DNA from: Pollutimonas sp963706785 | GTDB lineage: Bacteria > Pseudomonadota > Gammaproteobacteria > Burkholderiales > Burkholderiaceae_B | DNA length: 64,000 bases | Direction: 5' to 3' | Assembly: GCA_963706785.1 (NCBI GenBank) | Contig: CAVPNJ010000009.1 | Coordinates: 186,001-250,000 of the forward strand | Translations under genes and position numbers: made by a program | Notes under the pieces: model-generated | What the model was told of the DNA's origin: nothing | Database searches by the model: none | Seen by the model: only the letters and a program-made list of their open reading frames with translations | Part shown: positions 1 to 8,366 of the stretch, in pieces | How positions within the stretch are numbered: position 1 is the first letter of the stretch | Layout: each line of letters begins with the position of its first letter

Positions 1-66
1 CCCAAGCTGTATGTTCCATGCATCGAGCGTTTATTCGCTCGCGCAGTAATTTGCCATGAATTCCTG

Positions 67-384
67 CTACACAACGGCGCTTGCACCGCCGGCAAAAACC
101 CGATTCGCCTGTTGTATATGCAACACCAATTTGTTTGAACCTTTACGCACCGGGGCCAAAAAACCCTCGATCGACATACAGGCACCCAAAGGGGTGTCAG
201 CCAACAACAAGGCAATGTCTCCCAGAGCAACGGCAGAAAGTACCAATTCAACCCGGCGCATATGACCGGCTTCCTGGACCTCTGATTCGTGAGTGAGCAT
301 CATTTCAACTGCTGGCAAGCCCGCCGGGGTATACCGTAATGGCTTGACCTCAAGGACTGTAGCAGTCAAGAAAAGCTGATTCAC
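67..384 (-). CDS. priB: primosomal replication protein N (PriB)
   Basis: Small single-stranded-DNA-binding OB-fold protein of 105 residues that helps PriA restart stalled replication forks. The N-terminus (MNQLFLTATVLEVKPLRYTP) and the GxPxVEMMLTHES stretch are typical of betaproteobacterial PriB. It lies 23 bp downstream of rpsF on the same strand, the conserved rpsF-priB-rpsR order, so it is almost certainly co-transcribed with rpsF; rpsR would lie just beyond the left edge. Bases 1-66 are the non-coding tail of this gene and I see no other feature there. Length and start are normal. Confidence 0.93.
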   Translation of the reverse strand: MNQLFLTATVLEVKPLRYTPAGLPAVEMMLTHESEVQEAGHMRRVELVLSAVALGDIALLLADTPLGACMSIEGFLAPVRKGSNKLVLHIQQANRVFAGGASAVV

Positions 385-407
385 GCTGTAGCTCGAGACA
401 CAGGCCC

Positions 408-785
408 TTATTCCGATTGTGTTGCCGGTGCGGCTTCAGTGCTTGCCTTACGGGCCTCTTCGCGCTCGACCGACTTCATCATCAAAGAAGGCGCTGTGTG
501 CGCTTTCTTGGTTTTGATAAGCAGGTGGCGCAAAATGGCGTCGTTGTAACGGAACGAATGATCGAGCTCGTCAAGCACGGTTTGGCCGCATTCAATGTTA
601 AAGCAAACGTAATGCGCTTTTACCAGCTTTTGAATGGGATAAGCCAACTGGCGACGACCCCAGTCTTCAAGACGATGAATTTGGCCACCATTGCTGGTAA
701 CCACGGCCGAATAGCGCTCGATCATGGCAGGCACTTGCTCGCTTTGATCGGGATGCACGATAAACACTACTTCGTAGTGACGCAT
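408..785 (-). CDS. rpsF: 30S ribosomal protein S6
   Basis: Ribosomal protein of the small-subunit platform, which pairs with S18. The 125-residue product opens with MRHYEVVFIVHPDQSEQ and contains the EDWGRRQLAYPI and KAHYVCFNIE segments diagnostic of S6. The C-terminal tail after about residue 100 is Glu/Ala-rich and variable, as usual. A good ribosome binding site (aaggag, about 9 bases before the ATG) fixes the start. It is the first gene of rpsF-priB-(rpsR); a promoter and a leader hairpin lie upstream and are listed separately. Confidence 0.97.
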   Translation of the reverse strand: MRHYEVVFIVHPDQSEQVPAMIERYSAVVTSNGGQIHRLEDWGRRQLAYPIQKLVKAHYVCFNIECGQTVLDELDHSFRYNDAILRHLLIKTKKAHTAPSLMMKSVEREEARKASTEAAPATQSE

Positions 786-807
786 AAACTACACTCCTTG
801 TGGATAT

Positions 808-846
808 CTTCTGACATCACCCCAAACGACAGGAATCAGTCAGAAG
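808..846 (-). promoter_or_regulatory. leader hairpin of rpsF
   Basis: On the minus strand, CTTCTGAC (846-839) pairs perfectly with GTCAGAAG (815-808). An inner AUUCC/GGGGU pairing, allowing G-U pairs, extends the stem. It lies in the 5' leader between the predicted promoter and the rpsF ribosome binding site. S6:S18 autoregulatory leaders are known upstream of rpsF in many bacteria. I did not recognise the CCG-type binding signature with certainty, so the function is an inference. Confidence 0.45.
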
Positions 847-909
847 GAACAGCCCGCCCTTGTGCCGCCATAATCGCGACAACGAGAGTCGAGCAAGAAA
901 CAACCAAGC

Positions 910-938
910 ATTCTAGCACGCGGGTTAATACGCCGCAA
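910..938 (-). promoter_or_regulatory. predicted sigma70 promoter of rpsF
   Basis: Minus-strand -35 TTGCGG (938-933) and -10 TAGAAT (915-910) are separated by exactly 17 bases. This would start transcription near 903 and give a leader of about 120 bases before rpsF. Sequence match only. Confidence 0.5.
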
Positions 939-970
939 TACGACCACAGTAGCCCCTTGTGGATCGGGTT

Positions 971-1786
971 TCAGCCTTCGACCACCGCGTACGCCGAGTG
1001 ATTGTGTATGGATTCAAAGTTTTCAGCTTCTATTTTGAAGCGCTGCATGCCGGCAACTTTTTTCAGTTCCACCGCGACGTCGCGAACGAGATCTTCAACG
1101 AACTTGGGGTTTTCATAAGCCCGTTCAGTTACGAATTTTTCGTCACCGCGCTTTAGCAGGCCCCACAATTCGCACGATGCCTGCTGCTCGATCGAGCGTA
1201 TCAGTGAATCGACGTCGGCGCACGAAGGGTCGTTAAAGACCACATCGACAGTGATATGGGAACGCTGATTATGGGCGCCGTATTCGGAAATCGCCTTCGA
1301 GCATGGGCACAAACTGGTAACCGGCACCAAGACAGAAAGCTCGAATTCCATGCCCGCCTCGGAAGCTGCAGTGTTTACCCGTGCAGTCCATTTGACTTCG
1401 TAGTCCATCAGGCTCGCGACGCCTGACACCGGGGCGACTTTAGTCATGAAATAGGGAAACGACGCAGCCATGTCGCCTTTTTCGGCATTCAGAAGCGTAA
1501 GCATCGTGCCGCCCATCTCGCAAAATAGCGCTGGCGTCATGGGAGTTTGCCGGTGCTGCTCTAGTAAGGCGACAAAACGGGACATGTGCGTCCCTTTCTC
1601 GTGTGGCGGCAAGGCGACCGTGAGCTCCCAGGTGGCCACGGTGGGTAGCGCAGTGCCATCTGCTGCAGCGATCATCATTGGGTGGCGTACACCTCGGACC
1701 CCTACCCGTTCGATGGCAATGCGACGGGTATCGACGCTGCTCTGCACGTCGGGCATGGCAACAGCAGAATCAATCAGAATATTCAT
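971..1786 (-). CDS. folE2: GTP cyclohydrolase FolE2 (type IB)
   Basis: Converts GTP to 7,8-dihydroneopterin triphosphate, the first step of folate synthesis, using the metal-flexible type IB enzyme. The 271-residue protein carries the hallmark CPCSKAISEYGAHNQRSH block, with the metal and active-site Cys, Glu and His residues, and the FCEMGG segment. I chose the ATG at 1786 (MNILIDSAVAMPDVQSS), where family homology begins and an AGG lies about 11 bases upstream; an open frame continues 24 codons upstream without homology. The neighbour dxs is co-oriented but 114 bp away, so folE2 may have its own promoter. FolE2 genes elsewhere are often zinc-regulated; I found no clear Zur box here. Confidence 0.95.
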   Translation of the reverse strand: MNILIDSAVAMPDVQSSVDTRRIAIERVGVRGVRHPMMIAAADGTALPTVATWELTVALPPHEKGTHMSRFVALLEQHRQTPMTPALFCEMGGTMLTLLNAEKGDMAASFPYFMTKVAPVSGVASLMDYEVKWTARVNTAASEAGMEFELSVLVPVTSLCPCSKAISEYGAHNQRSHITVDVVFNDPSCADVDSLIRSIEQQASCELWGLLKRGDEKFVTERAYENPKFVEDLVRDVAVELKKVAGMQRFKIEAENFESIHNHSAYAVVEG

Positions 1787-1881
1787 TATAAAAGCCTGTA
1801 TGGCGGTTGTCGGACGACGAACACGCGTTTGCGGATAACACTTCATTATGCGACACATAGCGGCCGCATAACCCTATTAAC

Positions 1882-1896
1882 CCTAATGATATTAGG
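1882..1896. promoter_or_regulatory. short palindrome upstream of folE2
   Basis: CCTAAT-GAT-ATTAGG is a perfect 6-bp inverted repeat with a 3-base spacer, in AT-rich sequence in the dxs-folE2 gap about 95 bp before the folE2 start. It has operator-like symmetry but does not match the Zur consensus I know. Regulator unknown. Confidence 0.25.
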
Positions 1897-1900
1897 TACT

Positions 1901-3790
1901 TTAGCTTGCGACCGATGTTAGGCGCGCTGGAAGCAAAGACGCGAATCGGTGCCGGATGGACCGGACAACGCCCGGTCCGTCTAGGCCCAATTCGCTAAGT
2001 ATGACTGTCTGTTCGCCATGATCAATGAATTGATCCGGAAGGCCCAGTAATTGAACCGGCCAGTCAATTCCTTGGGAACTGAAGAACTCCAAAACGGCGC
2101 TCCCTGCCCCGCCCATGATAGCGGCTTCCTCGATCGTGACGAAGGCGCGGTGAGATTCTGCCAAGCTTATCAAAAGGGCCTGATCAAGAGGCTTGACGAA
2201 GCGCATGTCGACGACGGTGGCGTCGAGTTCCGCGCCAGCCTGCAGAGCAGCGCCAAGCAATGTGCCAAACGCCAAAATTGCGATGCTCTTGCCTTGCCGC
2301 CTGACGATAGCCTTACCTATGTCTGTCGTATCAAGACCGGAATGCACCTCGGCACCGCAACCGGCGCCACGGGGATAACGAATCGACGCGGGGCCCGGAT
2401 GCTGATAACAAGTGCTGAGCAATAAGCGGGCTTCATTTTCATCAGACGGCGTCGCCACGACCATGTTTGGAACGCAGCGCAAAAATGCAATGTCGTAGTT
2501 GCCGGCATGCGTGGCACCGTCGGCGCCGACTATGCCCGCTCTGTCGAGAGCGAAAGTTACATCGAGATTCTGCAACGCCACGTCGTGTATCAGTTGGTCG
2601 TAACCGCGCTGCAGAAATGTCGAATAGATGGCGACTACTGGCTTCTGGCCTTCGCAGGCCAGTCCCGCGGCGAACGTTACCGCATGCTGTTCGGCAATTC
2701 CTGCATCAACATAACGCATCGGAAAACGCTGCTCGAACTCGACCATGCCGCTGCCTTCGCGCATGGCGGGTGTGATACCGAAGAGACGAGTGTCGGCTTG
2801 CGCCATGTCGCATAGCCATCGCCCGAATACTTGTGTGAAAGTTTGCTTGGCAGGCGCCTTGGACTTTTGGATACCAACGCTGGGATCGAACTTACCGGGG
2901 CCGTGATACAGCACGGGATCGGCTTCCGCCAATTTATAGCCCTGACCCTTTTTAGTTACCACATGAAGAAACTGCAAGCCGCCAAGTTCACGCAGATTCT
3001 CCAATGTGGGAACCAAGGCGTCAAGGTCGTGGCCGTCGATGGGACCGACGTAATTAAAGCCGAGTTCTTCAAACAACGTCGCCGACGAGACCATGCCTTT
3101 GGCATGCCCTTCGAAACGTCGCGCCAACTCGAGCACCGGTGGCACATGCTGCAGCACGGCACGTCCAACATTTTTGGCGGCAGCATAGAACTTGCCAGAA
3201 AGTAAGCGGGCCAGATAATGATTTAGCGCCCCCACCGGAGGAGATATCGACATATCGTTATCGTTTAACACCACCAGCACATTGACGTCGGGCATGACCC
3301 CGGCGTTGTTCAAGGCTTCGAAAGCCATACCAGCTGTCATGGCGCCATCGCCGATAACCGCAATATGCTGACGCCGGTCCAGACCTGCATTGCGGGACGC
3401 CACCGCCATACCCAATACAGCGGAAATCGACGTTGAAGAGTGAGCCGTTCCGAAAGCGTCGTACTCGGATTCGCTACGTTTGGGAAATCCGGAGATGCCT
3501 TCTTTCTGGCGCAGGTGCGACATTTGTTCGCGCCTGCCAGTAAGAATCTTGTGCGGATACGATTGATGGCCGACATCCCACACGATACGATCATCAGGAG
3601 TATCGAATACATAATGCAAGGCAATAGTCAGTTCTACCGTGCCCAGATTCGACGAAAGATGACCACCGGTTTTCGAGACAGACTGCAGAACAAACTCGCG
3701 CAATTGTGTAGCGATCTCTTTGAGCTCGCGTCGATCCAGCTGGCGCAGATCGGCCGGAAATTGAATTTTTTCAAGAGAGACGTTGGTCAT
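1901..3790 (-). CDS. dxs: 1-deoxy-D-xylulose-5-phosphate synthase
   Basis: Thiamine-diphosphate enzyme that condenses pyruvate and glyceraldehyde-3-phosphate, the committed first step of the MEP isoprenoid pathway. The 629-residue length is normal. TGGHLSS (active-site His44), the ThDP/metal motif GDGAMTAGMAFEALNNAG from residue 147, and the transketolase-like domain (DAGIAEQHAVTFAAGLA, then VGADGATHAGNYDIAFLR) appear in order. It follows ispA and xseB on the same strand (77 bp from ispA), the usual xseB-ispA-dxs arrangement of proteobacteria. No anomalies seen. Confidence 0.97.
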   Translation of the reverse strand: MTNVSLEKIQFPADLRQLDRRELKEIATQLREFVLQSVSKTGGHLSSNLGTVELTIALHYVFDTPDDRIVWDVGHQSYPHKILTGRREQMSHLRQKEGISGFPKRSESEYDAFGTAHSSTSISAVLGMAVASRNAGLDRRQHIAVIGDGAMTAGMAFEALNNAGVMPDVNVLVVLNDNDMSISPPVGALNHYLARLLSGKFYAAAKNVGRAVLQHVPPVLELARRFEGHAKGMVSSATLFEELGFNYVGPIDGHDLDALVPTLENLRELGGLQFLHVVTKKGQGYKLAEADPVLYHGPGKFDPSVGIQKSKAPAKQTFTQVFGRWLCDMAQADTRLFGITPAMREGSGMVEFEQRFPMRYVDAGIAEQHAVTFAAGLACEGQKPVVAIYSTFLQRGYDQLIHDVALQNLDVTFALDRAGIVGADGATHAGNYDIAFLRCVPNMVVATPSDENEARLLLSTCYQHPGPASIRYPRGAGCGAEVHSGLDTTDIGKAIVRRQGKSIAILAFGTLLGAALQAGAELDATVVDMRFVKPLDQALLISLAESHRAFVTIEEAAIMGGAGSAVLEFFSSQGIDWPVQLLGLPDQFIDHGEQTVILSELGLDGPGVVRSIRHRFASLLPARLTSVAS

Positions 3791-3867
3791 ACAAGTTATA
3801 GAGTCGTGTGCAAAGAGCAGTTTAGACTGTCAACGATAACAGTAAGCGGGACGGGACGAAACCGGTA

Positions 3868-4782
3868 TCAGCGATCGCGTCCCACAATATAGTCGGCGAT
3901 GCTTGCCAGACGCCCTGCTGAGGGGCCTAAAGGCAGCAAGGCAGCATGCGCCTGGTCACGCAATGACTGAAGTAAATGGCGGGAGCCATCGAGACCCATA
4001 ATAGAAACATAGGTTGGCTTGTTTTCCGCCGCATCCTTGCCGACGGTTTTCCCTAGGGTAACAGTGTCTGAGGTAACGTCCAAAATATCGTCGACGACCT
4101 GAAAAGCCAGGCCCATGGCTGCGGCGTAGCTTTCCAGACCTGTGCGTGTAGCCGATCCGGCCCCAGCGACGATGCCTCCTAGCAAAACGCTAGCCTCAAG
4201 CAAGGCACCCGTTTTCATTCTGTGCATTTGCTGCAGCTGCTCGCTGGCAAGCGTCTGGCCCACACTATCGCAATCGATGGCCTGCCCTCCTACCATCCCG
4301 AGACTACCAGCGGATCGAGCCATCAACTGAGTAGCCTGGACAATCAAAGCGGGTGCGATAGGCATCGTGCCTAGTAATTCGAAAGCCAGAGGCTGCAAAG
4401 CGTCGCCAGCCAGCATAGCCGTCGCCTCATCGAACTGGACATGTACCGTGGGCCGCCCGCGACGCAGGGAGTCGTCGTCCATGCAGGGCAAATCGTCGTG
4501 CACCAGAGAATAGGCATGAATAAGTTCGACCGCTCCAGCGGCATGGTCCAGCGCAATCCGTTGCGCCGAAGTTTCAAACCCAGATTGAAGTGAAGCCTCA
4601 CCGGCAGCGTAAATTAGCAGGGCTCGTACGCGCTTGCCACCCCCCAAAACGGCATATCGCATCGCTTCGTGCAACTTTTCCGGCACGGCAGATGCTGGTG
4701 GCAATAGCTGTTCCAGGACGTTTTCGATGTGCTGTGTGCGTTCGGGCAGCCAGGCAGAAAAATCAAGCGAGTGCTGCTTCAT
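3868..4782 (-). CDS. ispA: (2E,6E)-farnesyl diphosphate synthase
   Basis: Prenyltransferase that adds isopentenyl diphosphate to dimethylallyl and geranyl diphosphate to make farnesyl diphosphate, precursor of quinones and undecaprenyl carrier. The protein is 304 residues. The first Asp-rich motif DDLPCMDDDSLRRGRP begins at residue 96, the GGGKRVRALL substrate loop at 47, and the second Asp motif reads DDILDVTSD. Its start codon overlaps the stop of xseB by 4 bases (ATGA), indicating translational coupling; dxs follows. Confidence 0.95.
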   Translation of the reverse strand: MKQHSLDFSAWLPERTQHIENVLEQLLPPASAVPEKLHEAMRYAVLGGGKRVRALLIYAAGEASLQSGFETSAQRIALDHAAGAVELIHAYSLVHDDLPCMDDDSLRRGRPTVHVQFDEATAMLAGDALQPLAFELLGTMPIAPALIVQATQLMARSAGSLGMVGGQAIDCDSVGQTLASEQLQQMHRMKTGALLEASVLLGGIVAGAGSATRTGLESYAAAMGLAFQVVDDILDVTSDTVTLGKTVGKDAAENKPTYVSIMGLDGSRHLLQSLRDQAHAALLPLGPSAGRLASIADYIVGRDR

Positions 4783-5072
4783 CCTTTTTCCTCGTCATCT
4801 ACAGACGTCTCGATCAAGGGTTTCAGCAAGTTGCCCTGCAATACTTTTACTTGCTGCTCTGCCTGGTCCAGCCGTTTTTGACAAATCTTGGCCAATTCGA
4901 CGCCTTGCTCATATGCGGCTAAAGATTGATCCAGCGCCAATGAACCGTTTTCCATTTGCGCGACCAAGGCCTCAAGCTGCGCCAAGGCAGTTTCGAAATC
5001 CTGCGGCAGTGCAGATTTATCGCCTGCCGGTGTACCAGTAGGGGGCAATTCGCCCGTGTTCTTCTCAACCAT
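4779..5072 (-). CDS. xseB: exodeoxyribonuclease VII small subunit
   Basis: Small helical subunit of exonuclease VII, which degrades single-stranded DNA together with XseA. From the ATG at 5072 it encodes 97 residues. The core FETALAQLEALVAQMENGSL followed by LDQSLAAYEQGVELAKICQKRL is the family signature. The frame is open for 33 codons further upstream but without homology. It overlaps ispA by 4 bases and heads xseB-ispA-dxs. Confidence 0.93.
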   Translation of the reverse strand: MVEKNTGELPPTGTPAGDKSALPQDFETALAQLEALVAQMENGSLALDQSLAAYEQGVELAKICQKRLDQAEQQVKVLQGNLLKPLIETSVDDEEKG

Positions 5073-5177
5073 GTTCGTGTTCCAGAATATAAGCGTGCCG
5101 TAATGCCGAACTTTTCTTTGAATCCATGCCAAATTGTACGAGAAGCAGGGAAAATTGCTGAAGCTGCACACTTGCCA

Positions 5178-5207
5178 TTGTTTTGCAACATTTAAGTCGG
5201 GTACAAT
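5178..5207 (+). promoter_or_regulatory. predicted promoter and leader of the Rieske oxygenase gene
   Basis: -35 TTGTTT (5178-5183) and -10 TACAAT (5202-5207), 18-base spacer, point toward the oxygenase gene starting at 5296. Between them and the start codon lies a 7-bp hairpin (ACCAGGA 5252-5258 with TCCTGGT 5266-5272) and then a run of G residues that acts as the ribosome binding site. Sequence match only. Confidence 0.35.
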
Positions 5208-5295
5208 TCCCGCTCTTTGAATTTCATCGGCCAGGCCTTTTTTTTCTTCGCACCAGGATCACTCCTCCTGGTTTCATCGCTGCGGGGGGGGAACT

Positions 5296-6447
5296 ATGAC
5301 CGACATCGGTCGAGAAGCACATATCGCGCCGGCGCAAACGCAATTGTCAGTTAGTAGCTATTTTGACGACACAATATTTGCCCAGGAACAAGAACTCATT
5401 TTCAAGAATTCTGCCTTATACGTAGGGCATGAAAAGCACGTAGCCGACGTGGGCGACTGGCGCACGCTTTCGCACGAAGATGGTGGTCGAGTACTAGTAC
5501 GCGGCGCACAAGGTATCGAACTTCTTTCCAATGTTTGTCGTCATCGGCAAGCCATAATGCTCGGCGGCCAGGCGGGCAATGTCGGCAACGAAGTGGTGTC
5601 CAACGGGAACCTCCGCGACACAGGTGGAAATATCGTTTGTCCGGTACATCGCTGGACTTACAGTAAGCAGGGACAGTTATTAGGGGCCCCACAGTTTCCT
5701 GAAACGCCCTGCATGAACCTGCAAAAATTTACGCTGAGAAACTGTCACGGTTTGCTTTTTGAGGGCCGGCGCGACCCAGCTCAAGACATGGCGGCCTTGT
5801 TCAAGCGACCTGAGTTCGACTTTTCGGAATTTGTGCTCGACCACATTGAAATTCACCGATGCAACTACAACTGGAAGACCTTTATCGAGGTATATCTGGA
5901 AGACTACCATGTGGGTCCATTTCATCCAGGGCTTGGAAAGTTCGTTACCTGTGATGATCTAACCTGGGAATTTTCCGACTGGTATAGTTCCCAACGAGTG
6001 GGTGTGCATAAGTCATTGGGCCAGCCAGGCACCGATGTCTATCGCCAATGGCACGATCGCCTGATGGATTATCGTGGCGGCGAATCACCTGATTTCGGGG
6101 CCGTATGGGTTACCTATTTCCCGACGCACATGATAGAGCTCTATCCGCATGTGCTGGTGTTATCTACCTTGCATCCGGTGGGCCCGCAAGAGACCGTCAA
6201 TATTGTCGAATTTTATTACCCTGAAGACATTGTCGCCTTCGAGCGCGAGTTCGTACAGGCACATCGTGCGGCTTATATGGAAACCGCTATCGAAGATGAC
6301 GAAATTGCCGAACGCATGGATGCCGGCCGCAAGGCATTATTACGCAGAGGCACCAACGAGGTCGGGCCTTATCAATCGCCAATGGAAGACGGAATGCGGC
6401 ACTTCCACGAATGGTACCGCCGCATGATGGGCAGCAACCAGCCCTAA
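5296..6447 (+). CDS. Rieske [2Fe-2S] ring-hydroxylating oxygenase, alpha-subunit type
   Basis: 383 residues. The N-terminal Rieske domain has ligands C81/H83 (CRHR) and C115/H118 (CPVHRW). The C-terminal catalytic domain has the mononuclear-iron motif NWKTFIEVYLEDYHVGPFHP (H205, H210, with E202/D203 as bridging acid), close to choline-monooxygenase-like proteins. The family uses an electron-transfer partner to hydroxylate aromatic or aliphatic substrates; the substrate cannot be told. No reductase or beta subunit lies nearby. The gap between the two Rieske ligand pairs is 31 residues instead of the usual 15-17. It is convergent with the sulfurtransferase, with overlapping stop codons. Confidence 0.85.
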   Translation: MTDIGREAHIAPAQTQLSVSSYFDDTIFAQEQELIFKNSALYVGHEKHVADVGDWRTLSHEDGGRVLVRGAQGIELLSNVCRHRQAIMLGGQAGNVGNEVVSNGNLRDTGGNIVCPVHRWTYSKQGQLLGAPQFPETPCMNLQKFTLRNCHGLLFEGRRDPAQDMAALFKRPEFDFSEFVLDHIEIHRCNYNWKTFIEVYLEDYHVGPFHPGLGKFVTCDDLTWEFSDWYSSQRVGVHKSLGQPGTDVYRQWHDRLMDYRGGESPDFGAVWVTYFPTHMIELYPHVLVLSTLHPVGPQETVNIVEFYYPEDIVAFEREFVQAHRAAYMETAIEDDEIAERMDAGRKALLRRGTNEVGPYQSPMEDGMRHFHEWYRRMMGSNQP

Positions 6448-7304
6448 GAGCGGGCTACCGGGCGTGCCGGATCACTGCACCACTCGCTCCAAGAACCCGG
6501 ATACAACGCCGATCCTGACAAGCCTGCGAGTTCCATAGCAAAAAGGTTGTGGCAGGCTGTAATCCCTGAGCCGCACTGATGTACGACGCGTTCGGGCGCA
6601 ATTTTAGGCAGTAAAGTCTCGAAATTGCGGCGCAGTTCCTGGGGCGATTTAAAGCGCCCGTTTTCATCGAGATTAAGAGTATTGGGGTGATTGAGGGCAC
6701 CAGGAATATGCCCTGCTATGGGATCCATGGGTTCAACTTCACCCCTATAACGTTCGGCGGCACGGGCATCTATTACCGTAAAGACCGGCTTATCGATGTT
6801 TTGGAGCACTGCTTGGGCGTCAACGGTGGGCATGCCGGCTTGTGTATTAGCCTTATTCTGCAACTCCGGCGTCTCGATTGCCGCTGGCCGATTGATGCCC
6901 ATTTCGACGGGACCGCCGGCCGCAACCCATGCTGACCAGCCGCCATCAAGAACCAAGATTTTTTCATGTCCGAGCCAGCGCAGCATCCACCAGAGATGGG
7001 CAGAAAACATGCTGTTTCCTCCGTCATAAATGACAACCTGCGATTGCGGGCTTAACCCCTGCGTACTCATGAATGCCGCGAACTCGGCACGGTCCGGCAA
7101 AGGATGGCGGCCATTCTTGCCTGTCTTGGGTGCCGATAATTGGCGTTCATGGTCGAGGTAAAGTGCCCCGGGGATGTGCCCTCGCTCGTAAGCTTCGCGG
7201 CCGGCCTGGTGGTTGGCCAAATCGTGTCTCACGTCAAAAATCAACCACCCCGGCAAGGACAGTTTGCTCGCCAGTTCATGCGCTTCAATCAATAAGTCAG
7301 CCAC
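6444..7304 (-). CDS. sseA: 3-mercaptopyruvate/thiosulfate sulfurtransferase (tandem rhodanese)
   Basis: Transfers sulfane sulfur from 3-mercaptopyruvate or thiosulfate to an acceptor. Two rhodanese domains are present. The C-terminal one has the active loop CGSGITAC with catalytic C244; a CGSGxTAC loop is typical of 3-mercaptopyruvate sulfurtransferases. I chose the GTG at 7304 (VADLLIEAHEL, 286 residues) because a strong GGAGG lies just upstream and the preceding 18 codons have no homology. The start overlaps the end of the upstream transporter gene by 8 bases, suggesting coupling. Confidence 0.88.
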   Translation of the reverse strand: MADLLIEAHELASKLSLPGWLIFDVRHDLANHQAGREAYERGHIPGALYLDHERQLSAPKTGKNGRHPLPDRAEFAAFMSTQGLSPQSQVVIYDGGNSMFSAHLWWMLRWLGHEKILVLDGGWSAWVAAGGPVEMGINRPAAIETPELQNKANTQAGMPTVDAQAVLQNIDKPVFTVIDARAAERYRGEVEPMDPIAGHIPGALNHPNTLNLDENGRFKSPQELRRNFETLLPKIAPERVVHQCGSGITACHNLFAMELAGLSGSALYPGSWSEWCSDPARPVARS

Positions 7305-8220
7305 GGCTGGCCTCCGGTTCTTCGGTTTGCATGGCAGTTGGATGCACCGCTGCCACATTTTGACCGCGCATGACGCGATCCTCGCTATAAGTTCGCCAAA
7401 TAGATAAGATTCCTGAAGCGATGATCAGTGTCATCCCGCCCCAGGCGATCACATCAGGCAGATCGCCCCAAAACACGATGCCCAGCATGGCGGCAAAAAT
7501 GATGGTCGTATATTGCAGGGCCGCGGTCAACAACGCCGAGCCCAATCCGAAGGCACGTGTCATGGCCAGTTGCCCCACAAGCCCCAATACACCGACTCCG
7601 CCAAGTGCCAGCCAGGCGGCGATATCAATGTTATTCCAACCCTCTGCGCCCAGGCCAATCACGCTTGTCAGGCACACACAGCAAGAAAAAATAAGCACGG
7701 TGCGCCACTCGGGTTCGCCAACGCGGCCGAGTTCACGTATCTGCATCATTGCGATGGCCGATAAGGCGCCTGCTCCGAGACCAACGCCTGCTGCTAACCA
7801 ATGATCCTCGCCTATGCTGGGACGCAGCACGGCAATGACCCCTAAAAACCCCAGCAAGACCGCGATAATACGAACGGGATCGCGTTGCGACCCTCCACGC
7901 GCCAACATCCAGCCCGCGATGAACAAGGGGGCCGTGTAATTAAGACTGATGGCCGTCGACAGGGGTAAATGAGCGATGGCATAAAAGCCAAGCCACATGG
8001 AGCTTACGCCAGAAACGTTACGCCAAATATGAAGCTTCCAGCTAGGCGGTCTGAAGCTTCGGCGGGTGATGCGTGCCCAGAAAAAGATGAGCAGAACCGA
8101 GGGTATGCCTCGGAACAACACCACATGCGGTAGAGTAGCCCCATAATCGGAGGCGACTTTCACGCAGGCCCCCATGCCAGCAAACATGATACTCGCCAGT
8201 AACATCCACAGAGACTGCAT
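7297..8220 (-). CDS. EamA/DMT-superfamily inner-membrane transporter
   Basis: 307 residues with about ten hydrophobic helices and two EamA-like repeats (start to about 140; about 150 to 280). LSTAISLNYTAPLFIAGWMLARG is characteristic of the RhaT/YdcZ-like drug/metabolite exporters. The substrate cannot be inferred. The C-terminal tail (residues about 285-307) is hydrophilic and presumably cytoplasmic. The gene is followed by sseA with an 8-base overlap and is divergent from htpX. Confidence 0.88.
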   Translation of the reverse strand: MQSLWMLLASIMFAGMGACVKVASDYGATLPHVVLFRGIPSVLLIFFWARITRRSFRPPSWKLHIWRNVSGVSSMWLGFYAIAHLPLSTAISLNYTAPLFIAGWMLARGGSQRDPVRIIAVLLGFLGVIAVLRPSIGEDHWLAAGVGLGAGALSAIAMMQIRELGRVGEPEWRTVLIFSCCVCLTSVIGLGAEGWNNIDIAAWLALGGVGVLGLVGQLAMTRAFGLGSALLTAALQYTTIIFAAMLGIVFWGDLPDVIAWGGMTLIIASGILSIWRTYSEDRVMRGQNVAAVHPTAMQTEEPEASRG

Positions 8221-8275
8221 GCAATCGACCGAAATTGAGATTTAGACCAAAGTCGATACTATACTCTGCACTTTT

Positions 8276-8308
8276 CCATATTTGCGGTTCGGTATGCTTT
8301 AAATATGG
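8276..8308. repeat. inverted repeat in the transporter-htpX divergent gap
   Basis: CCATATTT (8276-8283) and AAATATGG (8301-8308) form perfect 8-bp arms around 17 bases, in the 146-bp gap between the divergent transporter and htpX starts. It could be an operator or simply AT-rich promoter sequence. Confidence 0.25.
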
Positions 8309-8366
8309 GAACTGGCCTCCATATAGATAGTCATAGCCCATTGCTTCTCGCGGAAACCATATAAAT

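Noticed and set aside
1787..1900. Zur box controlling folE2
   Set aside because: The CCTAAT-GAT-ATTAGG palindrome does not resemble the known Zur consensus; listed only as an unassigned operator candidate.
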